Shown one piece after another: positions 9,450 through 20,693 of a DNA stretch of 64,000 nt; the first letter of the stretch is position 1; each line of letters begins with the position of its first letter. Source of the DNA: Ottelia alismoides (lineage: Eukaryota > Streptophyta > Magnoliopsida > Alismatales > Hydrocharitaceae); assembly GCA_037367405.1 (NCBI GenBank), contig JAZKJV010008872.1, positions 721,001-785,000 on the forward strand, given 5' to 3'. The notes beneath the pieces are model-generated. The model was not told the DNA's origin and did no database searches. It saw only the letters and a list, made by a program, of their open reading frames with translations. Both the position numbers and the translations under genes were made by a program.

Positions 9450-10380
9450 ATCATCAAACTCTGCCCAATCTATGTCTGACTCCGAGGGATCTGAATCAGA
9501 ATCACAAAATCAACTGCCTTGCTATCGGGAACACGATCTGCTGCCTCAACTGTATCCTGTACCAGGAATGTGCTCTCCAAGCTCTCTTCTACTGGCATTT
9601 GTGCATCAACGGACTCTGAAGGTGAGAGGATGGCTCGTGAAATTGGGTCTGCCCAAACTGCCTCATCATCTGTGATCACAAAATCACAATCTTGGTGGAT
9701 ATCTCTCTCTGCCTCTGTCATCTGCTCTGATTCTGTGGGTGGGTCTGAGCAAGCTGAATCTCTTTCTCTAGTCTCCTCGATTGTATGTATTTGTAAACTC
9801 TCACCCTCGATGCGAGAGTATACCTTCTCGCTATCATGATCGGACACTTCCTTGGCTGTGGACAAGAACGAGCATCCTAAAATGATGGGGGTATCGGTCA
9901 CGGACTCAGGGATCTCCATGTCCAACACAACGAAGTCCACGGGGAATTTCAGGCCCTGAATTGTGACGATAACTTCCTTCAGCAACCCCTTCGGCCTCTT
10001 GACATATCAATAAGCAAACTGAAGGACCGTCATGCTCTGTCGTATAGGGCCAAACTCGAATCAGACGAGTAAGGCAGTCGGAAGTAGGTTTATGGAAGAA
10101 CCACTATCTAATAGAGTCCGATCGAACCTCTTCTCATGAATGTGGCATCTGACATATAGAGCTCCTGCATATGGACTCTTGGCTGGCAGACGGTTCTGGA
10201 TAGCGAAGCAAGTGGCTTGAATGAGCACATGGATCTCTGACTGGTGGTTCCTCCTCTTCTTGCGAATAGTAGTCCTGTCCCTAAGGTTCCTCTGGAAGAG
10301 GGGGATGTGCTCCAAGGCCTCCTGTAGAGTCAGTTGTATATAAAATATGTCCATCGTCTGCTGGTTGAACTATAGCTAGT
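9450..10380 (-). pseudogene. Gy2 retropepsin
   Basis: The N-terminal part (QLTLQEALEHIPLFQRNL, RKKRRNHQSEIHV) leads to LLDSGSSINLLPTALL near 10,110, where the catalytic D-S-G is intact. A stop follows, then VIVTIQGLKFPVDFVVLDM and DTPIILGCSFLSTAKE (ILGR has become ILGC). An acidic linker with DHDSEKVYSRIEGES continues to about 9,470. Separation from gag is not visible at sequence level. Confidence 0.85.
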
Positions 10381-10565
10381 GTGATTTTTTGGATTTTCTT
10401 TTTTAGGCTCCATAGCCAAGCGGAGTGCTTGGGTAAAGGGGTCGACTGGGCCCTTCTCAGATTAAGGGCTAGGATCGGGTCTATGCTACTGTGGCAAAGT
10501 AGAATCCGTACATAAATCAACAATCAACACATATGGACTCGCAAATGACAAACCCTTTCCTTTAT

Positions 10566-13114
10566 TCACAGAATAGTCTTGAGATACATGAATAGCAGGA
10601 AATGCAACAAGAGAAGAACTGGTGGCCTCAGTACCACCAACGACATCTGGACTCGCGGCATCAGTACCGCGCTCTGGCTCAGCAACTCTGGTGGCATCAG
10701 TACCACCTCCTCCATCTGGTGAAGTAACGACCTCAGTATCGTCAGCTGGATCAACGCCCTTGGTGGTGTCAGCACCATCATCATCATCATCATCATCATG
10801 AGCGACATCAACACCGCTCTCCTCCTCGTCTGGTGCTCCTGAAGCTGCATGGGGTCGTCGCTCAGACGAGGACCGCCGGCTGGCATCCTATCGCTCCTAA
10901 GTGTAACAAAGTTAGCATCAAACATGTATGCAGAAATATCACCAAGTAGATCACTAGGAGTGGTAACCCCTATAAACTCTACCTTCTCAGACTTCCTCTT
11001 GAGGTTGTTCGGGTTTGGCTCAATCTGGGCAGGGATGGCAGCCTTTCCTTTGATGATCTCTCTCATCTCCTGTCGAAACTCATCCATCTCCCGTCGGAAG
11101 GTAGCCTGCTGATCGGAGATGAAGCGGACTAAATCATCTAAGGCGGGGTTCTCATAGGCAGGCCCATGAGAACCTGACGGGTGGCCTCTCTGAAACTGAG
11201 GCTGCTGCTGCTGGGAGTGAGAGGGATACTGGGGATGAGACTGATAATACTGCGGCTGTTGTTGCTGCCTCCAAGACTTTCCCTGGTGATAAGGACGAGG
11301 ACCATGCTGCTGGTAAGACTGGGAATGTGGCTGCTGTGGTGTGGTGGGAACTAGGGCTGCTGGTGCTGCTCTCTCTGCTGGCCATAATGTCCACCCTGAA
11401 CTGGATGTTGCTGCTGGGAGCTGGTACCTCCGGCCGTCCAACGGAATCTGGGATGGTCTCGTCGGATCCCAGGCTGAGGTCGGTCATACCATATCCCGTT
11501 GACACCCATCAACGGCTCCTTCTCGTAGGTGGGGGGGAGTACTACCAGGGGCTGGTCCGGCTGATATACCACCATCTAGCTATCCTAAGATGGTGGTGAT
11601 TGGACGTACTGCTGCTGCTGCGGCTGAAACGGCTCCTCCTGAACATGGTGAACTTGTCGATACTGGGCGGAGGGCAGGGTCGAGCTGCTGCTGCTACCGG
11701 TGTCTGCCCGTGACCTGAGACGGGGTTGAGAAGCCGTCTGTGCCTCTTGGAGACACAAGATCTGGGTCTTCATGTCACTCAGTGTCTGTGCCACCTGGTC
11801 GATCTACGTCATGACCTGGCACTCCTTCTTCTCTATCAACTCAATCTGATCCAGCTTCTCGCTGATGATCCCCATGTCAGCGGCTGTCAACTCTGCCTGT
11901 GCTGCTGCCACTGATGATGTAAAAGGACTGGCATCGACCCGTGCTATCCTCTGATAGGACACGACCTATGGCGTGGGCTTCCCCAGAGTGTAGAGTCGGG
12001 TCTGGGACATAACCGTGTAGTTCTCAGCCATCTCTTCATAGATGGCCCAGACCTGATCCTCATCCTTGGCGAAATACAAGCGCCCACAGGATGTGTTCAC
12101 TAACCCCTGCAGCTCTGGTGTAAGCCCGCAGAAAAAGCACTGAACAAGGTTGGGCTTCGATATGTCGTGATGGGGGCACCGGTCTGTGATCTCCCTCAAG
12201 CGGTCCCATGCCTCGTGAAATTGCTCATTGGGGAGCATGGAGAAATTGCTGATCAGGGCCTTAGCTGCATTGGTCCAGCCAAGTGGATAATACTTGTTGA
12301 GATACTCGTTCCAGAGCTGTTCCCATGTAGTGACAAATCTCGCTAAATGCTTCAGCCAGTTGGCTACTCTGTCGATGAGGGAGAAAGGGAAGGCCATCAT
12401 CCTGATGGTGTCCTTTTCCACGAGGGGATAGTGGATAGTACTGCATATCATCTCAAACTCCTGGATATGAAGGTGCGGCTCCTCCATGGTAATCCCGTGG
12501 AAGCGGGGAAGGAGTTGGATAGTCTGAGGTGGGAGCTTGAAATCTCCTAAAATAGTCGGCAACACTATCCATCTGTGGGTGAGAGTCACACCAGGGTTGT
12601 GCAACTCCCTCATCGGTCTCGCGACTGCTGCTGTCTAAGCAGGCTGCTCCTCAGGCTATCGATCATCTAGTCCATCTCCTCCTCCGGGTCTGCGCTACTC
12701 TTTGTCTGCTCGCATCTGCTCCATCTCCCGATGCATATCTACCATGAAAGCTCCCGGATCCCAGATCTGTCATTGCATCATCTCAAGGGCGGCTAACAGG
12801 GTGTTGTTGATCGCACCCTGGTCCAACACATAAGTTTGCTCTCCTATGGGACCATCAGTGCGCTCCTCGCTGCTGGCTATTGTCTCTGCAAAGGCAAAAG
12901 ACCCAAACTCAGGTGCCGATAAATCAATTGGCTGCTGCTGTTTCTGATCGGGCACCTCAGGACTGGTAGAAGGGTGGTCAAGGGGGAATCGGGTAGAATC
13001 AAACTCGGTTTCGGAGAGCGGGTCTTGGCTCTCGCGAACCAACCAAGATGAGCGGGCTGGAGTGCTCGAAAGAGGTGTAGCCAGAGGCTGCCTAAGGGAC
13101 CTCCGACCCATCAT
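10566..13114 (-). pseudogene. Gy2 gag
   Basis: The likely start is MMGRRSLRQPL at 13114, because Gy4 has the equivalent MMGWRSLRKPL at 25493; an in-frame ATG at 13186 is upstream of this shared start. The capsid core is at 12,610-11,970: TILGDFKLPPQTIQLLPRFHG, FSLIDRVANWLKHLA, WNEYLNKYYPLGWT and CFFCGLTPELQGLV, matching the retrotransposon gag family. It is followed by a Q-rich segment (about 11,800-11,150), a helix EMDEFRQEMREIIKGKA, then an acidic linker with a (GAT)n run at about 10,775-10,800 and Gly-Thr-Asp-Ala repeats. No CCHC knuckle was seen. Many stops and at least two frameshifts are present. Confidence 0.85.
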
Positions 13115-14340
13115 CTTGATCTTGTGAGTAAGGCAGATGAGATCTGAATAGCAAACAAGATCGGTCAAGCAAAACTCCCGATTCACCTACACACGCAGAG
13201 CTGATGACCGTGAAGGTTCGGTCTTTTATCTTGTCAGTTTTATTAGGTGATCAGACAGTTTTTCAGAGAGATTAAGTGAGCTGTTGGGAATCCAACACCC
13301 CCAGGAGACTGTCCCGATCCCAATCTAGATCTTTCCCAGCCAGTACAACTCACGGACCGTTTACCGGCTACCCGATCGACTCGCTTTGTTAAGGATATCG
13401 CGGCCCACTTTACCGGAGACTAGAGCGATCCTCACTGGAGAACGACTAACTCAAGATCAGTAGTCTGAAGAATGGTTGGATGTGGCTCTAGCCTGGGGTG
13501 CGGGTCACTCTCTCCCTCATCCAAATATACAAGGAGTGGATTGCTCTCCCAAGACAAGTTATTAAGTCAATGTCTTTTAAGATCAAGTTTTATTAACAGT
13601 TTTATGGTTTTTGTTTTAATATCTTTTTCAAAGCAAACAATGCCTAATGAATTTTTCAGTTCTTCTGATTATTTATAAGTCCAAAAACAGGGGGAGAAGA
13701 TGAAAAAGCCAATGTGTGACTAAACACGATCATGCATGCTGAGTAAGAAATGCGTACGTTGCCTCCAGCACTCTGCATGCAAAATGATCCACGCATAATT
13801 GAAATGAAAGAAATAAAACTAATCTATATGATGCAACAAGGAAATCAACCTTAAGCAGAAATTTCTACGCGTGAAGCATAGTAGCTAACGGGTCAACATG
13901 AGGGGACGGGGTCCGATCTTTGATGTCGATCGGTGTCCGCCACAACGGATCATGCCAACGTTGTATACAGCCTATAGCGGCACGTAACCCCTCAAGTGAC
14001 CAGGTTAGCTTTTTATTAGTGATTTAATTAATAAGGTCCAATTACGATCTATAGGTGCAGAAATGTAATTAGGGTTGGGCCTTAATAATTACGTCTCAAT
14101 GCAATAGAAAATCCTAAGATAATGCTATAATCCTCGGGAAACAAAGAAAATAAACTCGACAAAAGCAGAACCGATGAAAACCGCGGTGAGGTCCACCGAG
14201 CACACCAGTGCTCGGCAAAACAAACCCCGAAAATCACCAAGCCTGATAGTGTCTCTGAGCTGTCCTGTATTATTACAACAATAATAGTTTGCTGGAAAAG
14301 AAACTAAGCTAAGATAATCTTGACTAAGTCCTCCCCACAC
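13115..14340 (-). other. Gy2 leader between LTR and gag
   Basis: There is no gene here. The minus strand matches the Gy4 leader (24,300-25,490) in segments: CAGCAAACTATTATTGTTGT near 14,290, the GTGCCGCTATAGGC region near 13,990, and the GAGTGCTGGAGGC...CATGCATGATCGTG block near 13,730-13,790. The match to the Gy4 leader begins about 200 bp inside it, and no PBS is found. Confidence 0.7.
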
Positions 14341-14344
14341 TCCT

Positions 14345-16498
14345 GCTCTCCTCTCTCACGCTCTCCTACGACTCTATGCAGAAAAGAGCCACCTCCGAAT
14401 CCCGCTGGTGCATCGGCTTCCCGAAGAAAGCCGCCCTCGATCGTCAGGCCCCAGGCGGTGCGTACGGGTCACGTGGGGTGACAGATGCCGCTCTCTGAAT
14501 GGATGGTGGCATGCGGTCCTAGCGCTGACACGTGGAGGATCCAACGGCTGTCCAGAAGGCGTGAACGTGGGCATATGGAGGCCATTAGATGTCGGATCTA
14601 ACGGCCTGACAGTCGCAGGCGATGGACGGCCTTGATGTGAACTGGAGGAGAGGGATGATCCGACAACTACAGAGGATGCTTGAAGAAATCCTCCTGGTTG
14701 AAGTTCACCGGAGCAACGAGGAAGATCGGTGGCTCCGATGGACGATCGTACGGCGGTAACAAGATCGTATGGTTCCTCCGCGTCGGGTGAGGGGGTCGGA
14801 TGGAGTATCCACCGATCAAATCTCCAGGAAGGTGGCTGCGACCTGGGATGGTTCCGACAAGGATGGGCTGATGTTCTCTAGGGTATCTCCATGCACGACT
14901 CGACCTGCGGGGTAAAGCTCTTGCTCGGAGGCTTGCTCCGGCCAAGGTTATTTGAGTAAAGCTAAAGAGAAGCGACGGTGGGAGGCGGAAGGAGGTTCCG
15001 GTGATGCGAAGGATGGAACCTATGCCCAATCTTGGCTCGGATAGCCAATATTTGGATGATGAGGATGCAGGGGAAGGATGACGGTGAACAGGGGAATCGA
15101 TCTAAGCGGTTTAGGGTGGCTGATGGAGCTATGACCACCGGGTCGGAGCCGTCGGAGGGCAGATGAAAGATTTAAGATAATTGGAACTAGGGAGGAAATG
15201 AAGTTCACCTGACTGTCCTAGAAGGATCCTTAGCTCCAGGGGGTGAAGTGGGACTTGGTCGTCGCCTCGACCACGCTGCGGAAGGAGGGTAGGCTCAAAC
15301 GTGGCGGAGGTCCGGCCACGTGCCTCGAGCATCAGCCGCAACCACTCTCTCCGGCCACCAAAGGCTACGGCCGAATGATGTCACCAAGGGGAAGAAGACT
15401 AGGGTAGTAGGAGAGTGTGTGGCATGAGCTGAGGGACTGAGGAGAGGAATGAAGCTTTTATAGCAGGTCTCAGGTGGCGAAGAAGATCGGACGAGGGCAC
15501 GTGATCCAAGGAAGATCCGTCCTTCCCTAGGGATCTACGAGGGTCCTGGATCCCAGGGGAAGGATCGGGCGAAGGAATCGGGGCAGGAGAGGCAAAGATC
15601 AGATCGAGAAAAGTCTGAGAACATGGAGTGAAACTCGGATTCGGGCATGGACCGGTTCAGGAGGGGGAGTTGACCGAGGTCAACAATCCTCCTAGACCAA
15701 TCAGAATTCAAGAAAAAAAAAGATTTGTAAAATAAATAAATAATAGAAAACGATTTTATTTCAAAATATTTTCAAAATAAAAAATGTTTATTAATTTTCA
15801 AACTATTTTTTAATGATATTTATTTATTTATTTTGAAAAATAAATTATGGTAGGTATAATATATTATATTATATACTGGTATAAAATACCTAGGTATTTT
15901 ATATAATTATTTTTATTTTCTTATTATTGTATAAATACTCCAATTTATATTTTATTTATTTACAACATAAAATTTAGAGTATAAACTAATTTTTATTTTA
16001 TTTTTGTTGGTTATTTACAAGTGTGAAATAAATAAATGATAATGCGTATATACATGTGATATGTACGTGGGGCTAGAGGGAGAAATTATTTTATTTTTAT
16101 TTTCATTTTATTTTTCTAAATTTTGTTTTATTTTTAGAAATATATACAAGGTAGTAGAAACAAATTTTTATTTAATTTTTGTGAAAACAAAATATGTATA
16201 TATAAGAAGGATTATACACAAGGTGGAGTGGCCCTATCTCTCTGTACTTATCTTATTTAGTGATCAGGCCCATATTGGGCCGTCTTTTGGGTTTAGGTCA
16301 CTCAATATTTATTCTAAATATTTCCTTCTTTTTCTTTATTCTTTATTCTTTTATTTTTCACAAATACATGCTAATTATTGGTATTTAACAAATGCTTGCT
16401 TCTGGATAATTTATTATATTTACAGCTATACGTATGATATTTTACCAAGATAAATAGCTAAAATAAAAGAATAAAGAGTGGTGAATGAGTATTCCTCA
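14345..16498 (-). mobile_element. Gy2 5' LTR, lacking U5 end
   Basis: On the minus strand it starts at 16498 with TGAGGAATACTCATTCACC, comparable to TGATGAATCCCTGATTCTC of Gy4, and continues with CTTTATTCTTTTATTTTAGC. The A/T-rich U3 (16,500-15,700) is followed by the conserved TTGTTGACCTCGGTCAAC segment (near 15,680; Gy4 35,125). A GC-rich promoter region and transcribed part come next. The A/T-rich U5 of about 1.3 kb seen in Gy4 is missing and the LTR joins the leader near 14,340. The flank at 16,499 is TCGCT; no matching target duplication was found. Confidence 0.75.
15455..15462 (-). promoter_or_regulatory. TATA box of Gy2 LTR
   Basis: TATAAAAG on the minus strand, within CTGCTATAAAAGCTTCATTC, lies at the border of GC-rich U3 and a pyrimidine-rich stretch with CTCAG. 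This is the clearest TATA box among the gypsy LTRs here. Confidence 0.65.
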
Positions 16499-17160
16499 TC
16501 GCTCGCGTCTCGATAATTTATTATATTTATTATATTTACCACGTGTGCTCGTCGCTCGCGTCTTCGACCTTCGAGCTCACCTCCGGCCCAAGGCGTAGAG
16601 CCTACGTCATTCTTCATTGACATTCATCTACGCTCCATCGCCATTGCCGGTGACATCCTTCGTCTTCCTCGACTGCTGCTCAGACATCAACCAGAGTATC
16701 TCCATCACCTCCAGCCCCGGCGCCACCATCGCACTTCATCTCCTCCTCCGCCGCGTCTTCTCCGACCAGCTCCGCCAACAACATCATCGTCATCGACACA
16801 CGCCCTCCCAATCGCATCTTCACCAGGTGCCTCACCATCAACATCCTCACTAGGGGCACAGTCACCTGCCGCCTCCGGTGCTCCTCCACCACGCCGCTGC
16901 GCCTCGCCGCCGGGCGGGACGCCCAAGACCCTCCTTGCGTGCGAGGGACATCACGGGAGGGGACATCTTGCGCCTATGCCCCTGGAGCAGTCCCATATTG
17001 CATCAAGCGGCCCATAGAAGTCACGTGCTCCGTACGTGACTTTCTGGAATTTTTGCTGATTGCCCCTCGGAGTTTCACGTATTTTCACAAACGTCCAGTT
17101 AGCCAGAGGTCACGTACTACGCACGTGACCCTCTGGAAATTTTGCAGATTCTACACCAAT
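16499..17160 (+). other. GC-rich segment with open frames, origin unknown
   Basis: This stretch is strikingly GC-rich (16,560-16,990) between A/T-rich neighbours. One + frame is open for over 150 codons and includes NNIIVIDTRPPNRIFTRCL and INILTRGTVTCRLR, followed by a region starting MRGTSREGTSC at 16,939. I do not recognise a family, and other frames on both strands are also open, as GC-rich DNA often allows. It may be a captured exon fragment or the transcribed part of another LTR. TCGCTCGCGTCT occurs twice, at 16,499 and about 16,553. Confidence 0.3.
17020..17130. repeat. Pair of G-box palindromes in a duplicated unit
   Basis: GTCACGTGCTCCGTACGTGA (17020-17039) and GTCACGTACTACGCACGTGA (17109-17128) are foldbacks with TCACGT and ACGTGA arms. 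The stems extend outward with one bulged base each (AGAAGTCACGT/ACGTGACTTTCT; CCAGAGGTCACGT/ACGTGACCCTCTGG). Both are followed by TCTGGAAWTTTTGC, so the whole unit is duplicated about 88 bp apart. Confidence 0.7.
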
Positions 17161-17999
17161 AATTCTGGTAATTACAATAAAGTATTTTCTTTACATTTTT
17201 ATTGTATTATTGCAGAAATATCCCTATGTTCCCTCTCCATTTTGAACGAATGCATTGCATTATTTTATTATTAAAAAATAGGCATTTTGTTCTACATCTT
17301 ATTCTCTACATCTTGGCATATGTTGGACATTTTTGTGATTAGTGGTTAATTATTAATTAATTGTTTTATGGAAAATTGCCTATTTTGCACATTCTATGCT
17401 TGAAAATTCCTAACTAATTAACCATTGTGCTAAAAATTACCGAAAAATCATGGATTATAGAATTAGTGGTGTCATACATCGTGCCAAAAAAGAATTGCAT
17501 TTGCATGCATGTTTGCCTTGTAAAAATCATTTTGCATATTTCGATATATAATTTTTAGTAGGTAATAAATCTTGTATTTTTGAGTTTAGGATTTTTTTGA
17601 GATCCACATTTAGTGACAGATCTTGGATAACTTTGTCTCTTGAAAATATATAGGTTTAACATTTATTACAATTAAATATTTAAATTCTCATCATTTACAT
17701 TCATAAATTCATAAAATATTTATCTTGCATCGAAAAATTCCAAAAAAAATTATACTACAATCATTTTATCGTAATTGTCATCTTGGCCAGGTTTCATATT
17801 TTTCGGACATCGTTTGAATGAGATTTGCATTTTAGTCCCTAAAATCAACCAAAGTTGCATTTTACATCCCAAATTGCATTAAAAATTACAAAAAAAACTG
17901 CCTCAAAAATCATGCACGAATTTTGATAGACAAAATTCTATGTTGTTCCTTTGCCTCCTGTGTTCGATCTTGGGACTTGACAAAGTAAAGTAAAGATAA
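17161..17999. other. A/T-rich stretch without recognisable gene
   Basis: There is no coding sense on either strand. It contains phrases such as TTTGCATTTTAGTCCCTAAA near 17,825, similar in style to the U5-like part of the Gy4 LTR (TTTGCACTTTAGTCCCAC). It may therefore be diverged LTR sequence. The borders cannot be set. Confidence 0.35.
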
Positions 18000-18688
18000 A
18001 ACCACATTGATTGATTAAATATTTTTTTGGTTATTTTCTTGACCGATTTTGATTGCCCGCCTACAATGAAAGGACACATTGATTTAAGAGAATGATAATC
18101 CGCGCAATTAACATCGACTATCTCAGACCCATCACATGTCTTCGTGGAGACTTGGCTAAATTGGCCAAGCTTCACAAGAGATGTGATTACACCGATCACA
18201 CTCCAGTTCTCTTCCCATTTTTCTACTTCTTTCTATATTCGATTGTGGACACAACACGACCTGACCTCAGAAGGAAATACCTCCCTCCTCGAGGATTGAG
18301 TTGCTGGAGAAGGGCCCAATGGCAGAGTATAATTGGATGGGCGGTTTCTTCGCCTCTCTAGAGCGGGGAGAGCTAAAACCTTTCACACATGGTACAAATT
18401 GCTTTCAAAAGATGAAAAGTTTGTGTGATTAATAGGTGGATCTGAGCTGGCTATTGGGGTGAACCTGAATAAGGATTTGTCGAACCTGAGGGCTGTCGAG
18501 GCTTAAATCCTAATTCTAATAGAGTCCTGACATACTATAAAGCCAAAGGTCTGAATCCAGGCACCAAATTTTGGGTAAAGTGACATTCTGTTTAAAGAAA
18601 CAAGCATGTTCTAAGTTCGTTATTTTCCTTTTTCTTTTGCTTTTTGCTTGCACTTATTTATAAAATTAGTGTTTGCTAAGGGACTAGC
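18000..18688 (+). other. Gy3 3' untranslated region (orphan)
   Basis: This matches the last part of the 3' UTR of Gy1 and Gy4: GACTTGGCTAAATTGGCCA near 18,150, GGAAATACCTCCCTCCTCGA near 18,273, and the GAACCTGAGGGCTGTCGAGG segment near 18,485. GTTTGCTAAGGGACTAGCAA lies just before the PPT. No coding region or hairpin array precedes it, so the rest of Gy3 has been lost. Confidence 0.7.
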
Positions 18689-18708
18689 AAAGGTAAAGTA
18701 TAGGAGAA
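18689..18708 (+). other. Gy3 polypurine tract
   Basis: AAAGGTAAAGTATAGGAGAA corresponds to AAAGGGAAAGTATAGGGGGG of Gy4, with several G to A changes. It sits immediately before the LTR start. Confidence 0.75.
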
Positions 18709-20600
18709 TAATGAATCCGTGATTCATCGCCTTTATTCTTTCATTTTGGCTAAAATCCTTGGTAAAATACATGTAGATATTCACTAATTTCCATTAATTA
18801 TCATTATAAACACAAATATTAATATTATTTTATTAACATTTATTTTATCCAAAATAAAAGAATAAAAAAGAAAAGAAAAAGAAAAGAAAAGAAGGATGTA
18901 TATAGAAGATATACAGACTGATCCTAACTCTGAGACCAGGTCAATATTGACTTGGTCGACAAAATAAATAAGTAACATCATCTCAAACTAACACACTTCT
19001 TTTGTAAACGTTTTTCATAAAAATATATATTATTTTATAAAAATATCAGAAAAATATTTCGGTATAAAATTAATTAATCGCAATGAACTGTAAAAGCCGC
19101 AAAAGCTAACTTCAAAGGTTCATAACTATTTATAGAAAACACTAAATTGACTAAACTCACTTTTAAAATATATTTTATACTTAGTACTATTTATTAAAAA
19201 TATTAAAAAAAATATTCAAATAAAATCAGTGAGTTTTGATAATTGGGACTCATTGTCTATATGTACAATATGTAGAAACTTCCTAAATTTTTAATTAAAT
19301 AACCCAAAACCCGATTACCTTAATTTCTTTTGCTAAAATCTTTTAAAATTGTATAGAAAAATATAAAAATATAACTAAGTTAAAATACCAATAAAACTCG
19401 AAGCCTCGAAACCACTACCTAAATTTTTCGAGCCTCATAACTCGACCCTATGAACTCCGAATTAAGCAAACTCGATTCCATAAATTATATTATTCAATTA
19501 TCTACAAAATGACAATAGTTTTGCTAAAATCAGAGTTAATTCGAAAAATACGGTTTTTAGGTCTGTATTGGTATGTTGTACAATGAACCGTAATTTATAT
19601 TATTATTTTATATAGGTTAATTTATAAGTATATAAATTTTTAAATAAAAATTTTAATTTAATTAATTATTTATATATCATGTAATTTTTTTAAATATTTA
19701 TTTATTTATTTATTTAATACTTAATTTCTTAATTATATACTTAATTATTTATTTATTATTTAAATAGTTTATTAATTATATTTAATTATGAATTAATTAA
19801 TTAATTACGAATGTAGTATATAAAAAATAATTTAATTTAGTTAATGATATTAATTTTAATTTTTTTCCTACTTTTCTCCCTCTTCTTTTCTCTCTCCTAC
19901 TGTACTCTTTTCTCTTATTCTTCCTCCAATTCCTCCTTTCCCATCGTCAAACCACCTTCGCTTCTTCTTCCAACAACGCCAACCACCTTCAATCGCTCCA
20001 ACGGTCGGCCGTTAGCCGGCCCTTCACCAACCACTCAGCTTCCTGTCACCTCCGGCGGTGACAGTATCCACCTCCATCTCTCAATATCCGACGAACTCGC
20101 TTGAGCTCTACATCTGCCATTTTTTCATCGTCTCCAGAGCTCCGAGAGAGAGAGGTTCCGTGATAGGGTCCCTCTGCCGTCCGCCGTCGAGCGAGGAGGG
20201 TGAGGTCCGGCGTGTTCATCCACCGCGGGCGTCGAAGTTCTGCTCCGCCACGCAAGGAGCCTCTACAAGTATCATTGTGCATAGAGGCAACGATACTCTA
20301 GAGCCGTTGCTCCAGAGCCACATGAGACATCAACCACTTCTGCATTTACCATCATAGTCACCATTAATCTCCCCGTCAAATTCTTCTCGTTTATATTCCA
20401 TTTGTCAAAGTCATCCCTCTACCGTTCACAGCCTTCAAAAAAATTTAATCCATTTTCTCCTCTGTATCTAACCACTCGGTCGAGATTCACATTCTCGAAC
20501 CTTAGATCTGTACATGTAGGGCTGATACAAGAATCATTATTAGTAGAGCCCAAGGACAACATCATCTTACCCAGACCGATCATCGACAATGGATTTTAAC
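18709..20600 (+). mobile_element. Gy3 3' LTR, right border uncertain
   Basis: It starts TAATGAATCCGTGATTC, where TG is mutated to TA; Gy4 has TGATGAATCCCTGATTC. CTTTATTCTTTCATTTTGGC and the AAAATAAAAGAATAAA...GAAGGA block follow, as in Gy4. A/T-rich U3 runs to about 19,850 and is followed by a pyrimidine- and GC-rich region as in the other LTRs. Open frames at 19,844-20,357 lie in this part and look incidental. I could not find the terminus. Confidence 0.65.
19817..19826 (+). promoter_or_regulatory. TATA-like box of Gy3 LTR
   Basis: TATATAAAAA stands about 45 bp before a long CT-rich tract (TTTTCTCCCTCTTC), in the position expected for the U3/R border. Confidence 0.4.
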
Positions 20601-20693
20601 TGCATCTATGGTCATGTTCTCCCCTTCATCATTCTGCAGGTAATTGTTCCGAGTTCTGACATGGATTTTAACTGCATCTATGGTCATGTTCTT
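20589..20693 (+). repeat. 32-bp direct repeat
   Basis: ATGGATTTTAACTGCATCTA and the next 12 bases (TGGTCATGTTCT) occur at about 20,589 and again at about 20,662, 73 bp apart, identical by eye. This is a recent local duplication. Confidence 0.85.

Noticed and set aside
10849..11112. Plus-strand frames opposite Gy2 gag
   Set aside because: Shadow frames of the minus-strand gag, whose capsid motifs are unambiguous and shared with Gy4 and Gy5.
14667..15029. 120-codon frame on the minus strand
   Set aside because: Inside the Gy2 5' LTR, with no family motifs; overlapping frames on the other strand are also open.
16061..16453. 130-codon Phe/Tyr/Ile-rich frame resembling membrane protein
   Set aside because: It is A/T-rich U3 of the Gy2 LTR read antisense; composition alone explains the hydrophobic residues.
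19680..19800. TTTATTTATTTA run as a functional AU-rich element
   Set aside because: Simple A/T-rich U3 sequence of an LTR; no transcript context supports it.
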